In this document: in pieces, positions 1-4,235 of the stretch
Position numbering within the stretch: the first letter of the stretch is position 1
Layout of the letters: the number at the start of each line of letters is the position of its first letter
From: Phycisphaerales bacterium
Lineage (GTDB): Bacteria; Planctomycetota; Phycisphaerae; Tepidisphaerales; Tepidisphaeraceae
Assembly (NCBI GenBank): GCA_003153655.1
Contig: PMAK01000197.1
Location: forward strand, 7,176-12,596
Direction: 5' to 3'
Length of the DNA: 5,421 nucleotides
The notes under the pieces: generated by a model
Told to the model about the DNA's origin: nothing
Database searches by the model: none
What the model saw: the letters and a program-made list of their open reading frames with translations, nothing else
Program-made: the position numbers and the translations under genes

Positions 1-233
1 GGGGGTGGGGGTTGCTTCGCGAAATAGTAAAATAGCCGGTCGCGGCGCCTGGACGGGTAACCGGTCTCGCAGCGCGCGGAATTGGCGACACAGCACACTT
101 CACCTGTCCAAACTAATACCTAACATCCGCTTTGTTTGCAAGGGAAAAATTTTGGAAATTGGCGGTTCGATGTGCTGGAACGAAAGATGGACGAAACTGA
201 TGGTGGCCTCTTAGCTCTAAATCCATTTGATTT
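1..233. other. Left-edge stretch without a convincing gene
   Basis: No reading frame here has coding character I can support. An open frame on the plus strand (5-214) is rich in Arg and Ser and has no ribosome binding site or recognisable motif. A short plus-strand frame ending at a TGA just inside the toxin promoter (236-238) gives a C-terminus reading MDETDGGLLALNPFDF. It could be the tail of a decayed gene, but it is bounded upstream by a stop about 37 codons earlier and I do not recognise it. The stretch ends in the promoter of the toxin-antitoxin pair. Confidence 0.4.
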
Positions 234-261
234 TTGACGTCCATAGCTCATAAGCTATAAT
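234..261 (+). promoter_or_regulatory. Sigma-70-like promoter of the toxin-antitoxin operon
   Basis: TTGACG (234-239) and a perfect TATAAT (256-261) are separated by 16 bases, close to the housekeeping consensus. Counting seven bases beyond the -10 box puts the transcription start at about 268, which is the A of the toxin ATG. The mRNA is therefore predicted to be leaderless, in keeping with the absence of any Shine-Dalgarno upstream of the toxin. The start point is inferred from spacing only. Confidence 0.7.
243..258. promoter_or_regulatory. Palindromic candidate operator overlapping the -10 box
   Basis: ATAGCT (243-248) and AGCTAT (253-258) form a perfect 6+6 inverted repeat with a 4-base spacer. 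The right arm covers the first three bases of TATAAT. This is where a HigA/XRE antitoxin dimer, alone or with its toxin, would be expected to bind to repress its own operon. The repeat is seen in the sequence. Its use as an operator is inferred from how HigBA-type loci are generally autoregulated. Confidence 0.55.
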
Positions 262-267
262 ATATTG

Positions 268-645
268 ATGTGGCCGATTGAAACGACCGAAGATTTTGAT
301 GGATGGTTCGAGAAGTTGAGCGAAACTGAGCAGGAAGAGATTTATGCGGTGATCGGTCTGCTCAAGGTTCTGGGTCCGCAACTTAAACGACCGCATGCGG
401 ATACTCTCAATGGATCGGATTATGCCAACATGAAAGAGCTTCGTGCGGGAACAGGCCGAGCGGTTCTTCGCGCGGCTTTTGCGTTTGATCCTTTGCGGAC
501 CGGGATTTTGCTGATCGGCGGCGACAAATCCGGGGTCAGTGAAAAGCGGTTCTATAAGCAACTGATTGCCAAAGCCGACAAGCTATATGGGTTGCATTTA
601 GAGAAGATCCACAGACGAAAAAAAGAGAAAGGCAACGGTAAATAA
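268..645 (+). CDS. HigB/RelE-family toxin (Gp49-like, type II TA)
   Basis: This is a 125-residue protein of the HigB/phage Gp49-like branch of the RelE/ParE toxin fold, whose members are usually ribosome-dependent mRNA endonucleases. Family hallmarks are visible in order: an N-terminal MWPIETTEDFDGWF strand-helix (1-14), the MKELR strand (55-59), the basic core around Arg64 and Arg68, the FAFDP turn (71-75), the LLIGGDK strand (81-87) and the C-terminal helix ADKLYGLHLEKI. A basic tail (RRKKEKGNGK) follows. A TTG at 265 is in frame, but ATG at 268 is preferred because family members begin MW- and the predicted transcript starts there. No Shine-Dalgarno is present. One base separates its stop from the antitoxin ATG, so the two are co-transcribed and probably translationally coupled. 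The cleavage target cannot be read from the sequence. Confidence 0.88.
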   Translation: MWPIETTEDFDGWFEKLSETEQEEIYAVIGLLKVLGPQLKRPHADTLNGSDYANMKELRAGTGRAVLRAAFAFDPLRTGILLIGGDKSGVSEKRFYKQLIAKADKLYGLHLEKIHRRKKEKGNGK

Positions 646-646
646 T

Positions 647-1018
647 ATGGCCAAATCTTTCGATCAACTTGCCAATCGTGTGATGAGCGCCAAGTCCCGT
701 GCCCGCGCGGAGCGCCGGACCAAGAAACTGCTGATTGAATTGCTGCTATCGGAGATTCGCAAGCTGGCCGGCAAGAGCCAGGGCGAATTAGCCAAGAAAC
801 TTGGCATCAAGCAGCCATCGCTTTCCAAGCTGGAGAATCAAGATGATATGCAGATATCCACGCTGAAGATCATCATTGAAGCGTTGGGCGGAGAAGTTCA
901 TATCGTCGCCAGGTTTCCCAATGGAAATGTGCGAATCAAGCAGTTCGATGAGAGGTCGCGGTCAAAGGAAAAGGCCGGGAATTTAAACTTGGGTAGCGTC
1001 CTAATCTCCCCACAGTAG
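647..1018 (+). CDS. HigA-type antitoxin, XRE-family helix-turn-helix protein
   Basis: This 123-residue protein carries an XRE/Cro-type helix-turn-helix at about residues 33-80. KSQGELAKKLGIKQPSLSKL (43-62) supplies the two DNA-contacting helices. A short beta segment, GGEVHIVARFPNGNVRI (81-97), follows, as is common in antitoxins paired with Gp49-like toxins. The N-terminal 30 residues are strongly basic and helical. It should neutralise the upstream toxin and repress the operon through the palindrome over the promoter. The start is only two bases past the toxin stop; the nearest purine-rich run (AAAGG, 628-632) is 14 bases away, so coupling to toxin translation is likely. The last 23 residues (from about 101) do not look like the family and may be a lineage-specific extension. 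Confidence 0.86.
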   Translation: MAKSFDQLANRVMSAKSRARAERRTKKLLIELLLSEIRKLAGKSQGELAKKLGIKQPSLSKLENQDDMQISTLKIIIEALGGEVHIVARFPNGNVRIKQFDERSRSKEKAGNLNLGSVLISPQ

Positions 1019-1032
1019 ACTACGTTTGTGGG
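1009..1032. terminator. Hairpin between convergent genes, possible bidirectional terminator
   Basis: CCCACA (1009-1014) pairs with TGTGGG (1027-1032), and inside it GTA (1015-1017) pairs with TAC (1021-1023), leaving a 3-base GAC loop and a 3-base bulge. The hairpin covers the antitoxin stop codon and sits between two convergent genes ending at 1018 (plus) and 1055 (minus). No T-tract follows on either strand, so it is not a canonical intrinsic terminator. It could act as an RNA 3'-end stabiliser or be incidental. Confidence 0.35.
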
Positions 1033-1054
1033 TACTGGTTATCCAAATTGACGA

Positions 1055-1177
1055 TCAATCGAAGCCAGGACCGGGGCCAAAGAAGTGCATGGCGATCATC
1101 CAAGAAATGACCACCAGAACCATGAGCAACGCGAGGATCAGGATAAATCTTGAGGAATTGTTTGGCCTTGATGCCAT
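1055..1177 (-). CDS. Small single-span membrane protein, 40 aa
   Basis: This 40-residue frame has a short polar basic head (MASRPNNSSR), one strongly hydrophobic stretch at about residues 11-32 (FILILALLMVLVVISWMIAM followed by HF) and a GPGPGFD tail. It is read as a single transmembrane helix, probably N-in because the Arg residues precede it. A stop codon lies in frame three codons upstream of the ATG, so the start is fixed. There is no Shine-Dalgarno; TAAAAT (1186-1191 on the minus strand) ends eight bases before the ATG, which suggests a leaderless transcript. It is convergent with the antitoxin gene. I do not recognise the family. A toxic small membrane peptide is one possibility, but nothing proves it. 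Confidence 0.55.
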   Translation of the reverse strand: MASRPNNSSRFILILALLMVLVVISWMIAMHFFGPGPGFD

Positions 1178-1231
1178 AGAGAGTCATTTTACCGCGGCAG
1201 CCGCAATCCCGTTAGAATCCAGCCATCGGGA

Positions 1232-1248
1232 AGGCCGTCAGACGGCCT
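1232..1248. repeat. Perfect inverted repeat (hairpin)
   Basis: AGGCCGTC and GACGGCCT form a perfect 8+8 palindrome around a single A. In RNA this is a 6-base-pair stem with a TCAGA loop. It is followed by AAAAG on the plus strand and TTCCCG on the minus strand, so it lacks a terminator T-tract. It lies upstream of the small membrane protein gene on the minus strand. Confidence 0.6.
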
Positions 1249-1259
1249 AAAAGTTCGGA

Positions 1260-1290
1260 GCATCGCCACTGTTCACCAGTGGCGGCGATG
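1260..1290. repeat. Strong GC-rich stem-loop
   Basis: CGCCACTG (1264-1271) pairs with CAGTGGCG (1277-1284) around a TTCAC loop. Alternatively CATCGCC (1261-1267) pairs with GGCGATG (1284-1290), with ACTG/CAGT inside and a GGC bulge. It lies 11 bases from the neighbouring palindrome, so the two could form a REP-like pair or structure one transcript. No T-tract follows. Confidence 0.5.
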
Positions 1291-1817
1291 GCGCGGACCC
1301 CACCCGTAGAACTATTGAAGCATGCCTGATGCGAATCTCTCCGCAATCCTTACGTCCTCCCCAGACGGCTTTTTCACGCGCGGGTGGTAGAATGACGGTT
1401 GTGGATATACCTCACCGCGCCCATGTTGGGCGCTGCTGTTGCCGTACCATTTTGGAAGATGATGAGGCCCTGGGAGAACTCTGCATCAAAATCACTGTAG
1501 TTAGAGCAACCGGCCACAGTCGCGCAGTCCAATTCACGGGCGGCAAAGAAAATCGCACGCTCGCGAGACGAGTTGCTGTCTGTTCGCCACGCGCTGTCAT
1601 TCGGGAATTCACACGCCCGACATGACCATCGCAAACCGCCGTTCATGGTCGAGCAGCCATTACTTGCGTGGAAGCACTAAAGATAGGCTAAGTAATCAAC
1701 AATGCGTGGCGGTTTTCGGACCTGATTGAAATGTATATCTGTATGACTGGTTTGGTGAGAGATTCGCGAAAACGGCGGCGAAGAAAATGTCGGGCTCGGA
1801 AGCGACTCTGGATTGCA

Positions 1818-1847
1818 GAAAATGAACCCGTTCGCGCGACTCGGGCT
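1818..1847 (-). terminator. Weak candidate terminator after the GloVer-repeat gene
   Basis: On the minus strand, about 27 bases after the gene's stop, AGCCCG pairs with CGGGTT (one G-U pair) around an 11-base loop, and CATTTTC follows. The stem is short and the T run is only four, so this is a tentative call. Confidence 0.25.
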
Positions 1848-1874
1848 TTCGATTCCATGCCCGGCCGGTGAGAG

Positions 1875-3161
1875 CTATTTCGACGTGACGTAGATCGAGT
1901 TTCGGCCTCGTCGCCGAGTGGTCAGAGCAAAACCGGCGACGAGGAACAAGGCGATTGACGATGGCTCGGGGACAACGAAGCCGGAACCTGACAGTTCGAA
2001 TATGGTGCCGAAGCCGCTGGGCTGCTGGGTCTGATATCCGATACCGCCGAAGGCTGTTGTACCGTATAGATTGCCGTTTGAATCGGCGACCAGGCTGTCA
2101 AAAAGGGTGGCTCCATCCGTGCCGTCGAAGTTCGCCAGGTCGATAATGGTATTACTTCCGTGAGGTAGTTCGAACACCGTGCCAAGGTCATCGGTGCCGC
2201 CGTCGCGCGTTGTTCCGAATAGATCTCCGGCCGCGTCGAATATAAGGGTATCGCATGGACTGCTCCCATCGGTCTTGTCGAAGTTGGCGAGCGTTGTGAT
2301 CGTGCTGCTTCCTTTGAGGATTTCGAAGATGGTGCCGTACAGCGATGATCCTTCACCGCTGCTCGTTGTGCCGTAGAGATTTCCTGATGCGTCTTCGACC
2401 AGACCGCCGAAAGGGAATTCGCCGTTGTTGCCATCGAAACTGGCCAGAGTGGTGATTGTTTGGCTTCCTTTTGGCAATTCAATTACGGCACCGTCGCCGA
2501 ACTTGCCGCCTTCGTCACCCGTTCCGAAGAGATTGCCGGATGAATCCATGATCATTGCGGAGTCGAGTTCGTATCCGCTACTGACGGAGAGGTTCGCCAG
2601 CACGATCATGGTGTCGTTGCTTCGATTGACGGTGAAGATAACGCCATCGTTGTTTGTTCCCCCGGTGATGGTCGTTCCATAAATCTTGCCGGAGGCATCG
2701 AGAACTGGCGCCGAGTATGAAAACGGTGCGGTGGTTTGGTTGAAGAAGATAATATTGCCGACATCTTTTTGCCCTTTGCGCAGTTCAAAGACATTGCCGG
2801 TGCTTGAGCCGCTGCCGGAGTATGGCGTGGTTCCGTAGAAGTCGCCGGACGCGTCGGCGACGATGCCGTTTGGTTCTGATCCGTTCTGACCATTGAAAGT
2901 TACCAACGTGGTGACGCTGTTGTTTCCCTTGGCAAGTTCAAATAGGGTTCCGTCGAGCTTGGATCCGCCGCCTTCGGTTGTCCCATATAGATTTCCCGAG
3001 GAGTCGATGAGCAGCGTATTTTGAGGATATGCGCCGTCGGTGTCGTTGAATTCCACAAGGGTTGTCAGAGTCGGATTCGCGAGCGCCAGCGACGTTGAAG
3101 CGACGATGGCCGCGGTGGCCAGAAGGATCGTTTGCTTCGCGAGATTTGGTCGGTTCCCCAT
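1875..3161 (-). CDS. Secreted GloVer-repeat protein with PEP-CTERM anchor
   Basis: This 428-residue protein starts with a Sec signal peptide (basic NRPNLAKQ, then a hydrophobic core, with cleavage likely after about residue 28 in ALA|NP). Seven repeats of about 51 residues follow (31-390). Each has a core like SGNLYGTT followed by a Gly-rich turn, then G-T-[IVL]-F-E-L and a 'tTLa.FdG.nG' strand. Core Tyr/Phe-Gly pairs lie near residues 59, 109, 161, 212, 263, 315 and 366. This is the GloVer (Gloeobacter/Verrucomicrobia) tandem repeat, plausibly a beta-propeller. The C-terminus is a PEP-CTERM signal: VPEP (397-400), a hydrophobic helix (about 401-414) and TTRRRGR (414-420), expected to be cleaved by an exosortase encoded elsewhere. 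An eight-residue tail beyond the Arg cluster is slightly unusual. The protein should end up on the cell surface or outside the cell; its ligand is unknown. No Shine-Dalgarno precedes the ATG, but a TATATA run does. Confidence 0.9.
   Translation of the reverse strand: MGNRPNLAKQTILLATAAIVASTSLALANPTLTTLVEFNDTDGAYPQNTLLIDSSGNLYGTTEGGGSKLDGTLFELAKGNNSVTTLVTFNGQNGSEPNGIVADASGDFYGTTPYSGSGSSTGNVFELRKGQKDVGNIIFFNQTTAPFSYSAPVLDASGKIYGTTITGGTNNDGVIFTVNRSNDTMIVLANLSVSSGYELDSAMIMDSSGNLFGTGDEGGKFGDGAVIELPKGSQTITTLASFDGNNGEFPFGGLVEDASGNLYGTTSSGEGSSLYGTIFEILKGSSTITTLANFDKTDGSSPCDTLIFDAAGDLFGTTRDGGTDDLGTVFELPHGSNTIIDLANFDGTDGATLFDSLVADSNGNLYGTTAFGGIGYQTQQPSGFGTIFELSGSGFVVPEPSSIALFLVAGFALTTRRRGRNSIYVTSK
1992..3071 (-). 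repeat. Seven tandem GloVer repeats, period about 153 bp
   Basis: The repeat array within the gene covers residues 31-390. Spacing between successive YG/FG core motifs is 50, 52, 51, 51, 52 and 51 residues, a very regular period. Copy 4 is off-pattern (LFGTGDEGG instead of YGTT), and copies 2-4 show the most drift. Repeats are divergent at the DNA level, so the array is old rather than a recent slippage product. Confidence 0.85.
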
Positions 3162-3167
3162 AGGCTA

Positions 3168-3173
3168 TATATA
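3168..3173 (-). promoter_or_regulatory. Candidate -10 box of the GloVer-repeat gene
   Basis: TATATA on the minus strand ends six bases upstream of the ATG at 3161, so transcription would begin at about the start codon. No good -35 is seen 16-18 bases further upstream (GAGGTT or AGAGGT). The call rests on the hexamer and on the absence of a Shine-Dalgarno. Confidence 0.35.
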
Positions 3174-3220
3174 TCGCCATACGGAGCGTTAACCTCTGAA
3201 AAATAGGCGAATGCTCTGTT

Positions 3221-3385
3221 CTAATCCGCGGACAAGGTAGGGGGCGCCCTCACAAACCCAATAATTAACAACGTCCACGCCGCAATCAATCCCAGCCCGG
3301 CCAGGATGTGAGCCAATTTTACGATCAGTTCCTGCCAGGGCGTTCCGCCGGTTGCGCCTGCCTGATGGGCGGCAATTGGGAGCAT
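3221..3385 (-). CDS. Small single-span membrane protein, 54 aa
   Basis: The frame encodes 54 residues from ATG 3385: a short lead (MLPIAAHQAGATGGTPWQEL), one clear transmembrane helix at about 24-46 (LAHILAGLGLIAAWTLLIIG, then FV), and a short RAPPTLSAD tail. A G-rich run (GGTGGGG) lies about ten bases before the ATG. The same frame stays open upstream for about 25 more codons with protein-like sequence (PDLCPPFSEVANAWWGTIQ) but has no ATG, GTG or TTG there. The true start may therefore lie upstream behind a frameshift, at ATG 3451-3453 beside a run of five G. It begins 92 bases after the DUF4266 stop and may be the operon's last gene. The family is not recognised. Confidence 0.5.
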   Translation of the reverse strand: MLPIAAHQAGATGGTPWQELIVKLAHILAGLGLIAAWTLLIIGFVRAPPTLSAD

Positions 3386-3477
3386 CTGGATTGTGCCCCA
3401 CCAGGCGTTGGCTACTTCTGAGAAGGGTGGACATAAATCAGGATGACCCCCATTATGCTACCGTGCTACCGGCGACA

Positions 3478-3720
3478 CTAATTGCACCCACATCCGCCTC
3501 CTCCGACACTACGGCCGCCTGAAGCCGCTTCTCTGGAGAAGTAGATGTGGTCGAGCTGGGCGGATTGCAGTGGATTACGGTCCGACTGCATGATCGGATC
3601 GGCAAGGAGCTCGCGCTGCCACGGTTTCACAGTCGCGCACCCCATCACCAAAAGCGGAGAAAGTATCAGCGCCGCACGGACGTGGCGCATTACTTGGGAT
3701 CGCCGGATCGCATTATTCAT
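3478..3720 (-). CDS. DUF4266-domain lipoprotein
   Basis: This 80-residue protein has a lipoprotein signal: basic head (MNNAIRRSQVMRHVR), hydrophobic core (AALILSPLLV) and lipobox VMGC, with Cys28 the expected lipidated residue. The mature part of 53 residues carries the DUF4266 pattern: VKPWQRELLADPIM (31-44), a polar middle ending in DHIYFSREAASGG (57-69), and a Gly/Cys tail GGGGCGCN with Cys77 and Cys79. The function of DUF4266 is not established. The start is ATG 3720, whose ATGA overlaps the thioredoxin stop by four bases, so it is translationally coupled. ATG codon 11 is a less likely start because it leaves no such coupling. The absence of Asp after Cys28 (Ala-Thr follows) suggests outer-membrane sorting if Lol rules apply. 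The paired tail Cys residues could be a substrate of the adjacent thioredoxin; this is inference. Confidence 0.87.
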   Translation of the reverse strand: MNNAIRRSQVMRHVRAALILSPLLVMGCATVKPWQRELLADPIMQSDRNPLQSAQLDHIYFSREAASGGRSVGGGGCGCN

Positions 3721-4235
3721 GGTTGCGGCTCTTTCAGAAGTCGTTCAATTTCATCGTTATAGTGGCGAATCGTTTCATCGCCGAGAAAACCCTCGTGGAC
3801 AAAGCGGATCTTGCCCGCGCGATCGATGAGATACGAGGTCGGCATTGTCGGTACGTCAAAGGCGGCCACCAACTTCTGTTCCGCATCGCGCAAAGTAACA
3901 AAATCAACTTTGACAGATTTTAGAAACTGCTCCATTTTCTCCCGTTTCTCGTCAACACTGACGGCGATGATTGTTACGCCACGCTCGGCGTACTTTTTGT
4001 GCAGCGCCTCCATGGCGGGAAAAGAAGCCTTGCAGGGTGGGCACCACGATGCCCAGAAATCCAGGAGAATGATTCGCCCCTTGATCTCCGCCGGCAGGTT
4101 GCCTTCCAGCTTGAATGTGGCGAGGTCGGGAAGCTTGTCTCCCTCCTTCAATCCCGCACGCGCAAGCGGTGGAAGCGTGATCATCCACAGCGCGACGAGC
4201 AAGGCTTGCGAGATCGTTTTTTCATGTCGGAACAT
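3717..4235 (-). CDS. TlpA/ResA-like periplasmic thioredoxin
   Basis: This is a 172-residue thioredoxin-fold protein with a Sec signal peptide (MFRHEKTISQ, hydrophobic ALLVALWMITLPPL, cleavage likely after ARA at residue 27). The redox motif is FWASWCPPCK with Cys65 and Cys68, and cis-Pro132 lies in VPTMPTSYLID. IIAVSVDE (89-96) and the late strand GKIRFVHEGF (141-150) complete the TlpA/ResA/redoxin pattern. Such proteins usually reduce disulfides in the periplasm using electrons from DsbD/CcdA, neither of which is in this window. ATG 4235 is chosen over one 30 codons upstream because a perfect AGGAGG (4246-4251) precedes it by ten bases and the signal peptide begins there. It overlaps the apbE-like gene by 14 bases and the DUF4266 gene by four. 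Its substrate may be the DUF4266 Cys pair. Confidence 0.9.
   Translation of the reverse strand: MFRHEKTISQALLVALWMITLPPLARAGLKEGDKLPDLATFKLEGNLPAEIKGRIILLDFWASWCPPCKASFPAMEALHKKYAERGVTIIAVSVDEKREKMEQFLKSVKVDFVTLRDAEQKLVAAFDVPTMPTSYLIDRAGKIRFVHEGFLGDETIRHYNDEIERLLKEPQP

Larger units (their letters stand above)
1178..1874. other. About 700 bases without a confident gene
   Basis: Seen here are two hairpins (1232-1248 and 1260-1290) and a minus-strand open frame at 1374-1646 (90 residues if started at ATG). Its codon use is not absurd, and its peptide includes RAIFFAARELDCATVAGC and FSQGLIIFQNG, but it has no ribosome binding site, no recognised domain, and an overlapping open frame on the opposite strand. 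A 46-codon plus-strand frame (1731-1871) is extremely Arg-rich (RKRRRRKCRARKR) and also lacks a ribosome binding site. Either could be a remnant or chance. No mobile element ends or RNA gene were recognised. Confidence 0.45.

Noticed and set aside
12..22. TTGCTTCGCGA shared with 3132-3142
   Set aside because: Several 11-base matches are expected by chance in a window this long, and there is no flanking similarity to suggest a repeat or attachment site.
5..214. Plus-strand 69-codon open frame at the left edge
   Set aside because: Arg/Ser-rich composition, no ribosome binding site, no motif, and no coding pattern compared with the TA genes.
126..238. 37-codon plus-strand frame ending MDETDGGLLALNPFDF
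   Set aside because: Stop-bounded on both sides, no supported start, and its end overlaps the toxin promoter. Possibly a remnant but not supportable as a gene.
1232..1248. GCCGTCTGA inside the palindrome resembles the Neisseria DNA uptake sequence
   Set aside because: Only one copy is present, the flanks do not match ATGCCGTCTGAA, and nothing else in the window suggests Neisseriaceae. The palindrome explains it.
1329..1625. 98-codon plus-strand frame opposite the doubtful minus-strand frame
   Set aside because: No recognisable domain and no start signal. At most one of the two overlapping frames could be real, and the minus one looks more protein-like.
1731..1871. 46-residue Arg-rich frame (RKRRRRKCRARKR) on the plus strand
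   Set aside because: No ribosome binding site or promoter. The Arg run is explained by a purine-rich stretch, and it runs into the 3' flank of the GloVer gene.
1922..2893. Several long open frames overlapping the GloVer-repeat gene on both strands
   Set aside because: They are produced by the repetitive coding sequence; only the 428-residue frame has a signal peptide, repeats and a PEP-CTERM tail.
3189..3434. 81-codon minus-strand frame over the 54-residue membrane gene
   Set aside because: Arg/Gly/Asn-rich with no structure. The alternative frame gives a clean transmembrane helix, so this one is a shadow.
3456..3470. Short direct repeat TGCTACC-G-TGCTACC after the DUF4266 gene
   Set aside because: Two 7-base copies only, with no hairpin and no third copy. 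Too small to call an iteron or a recombination site.
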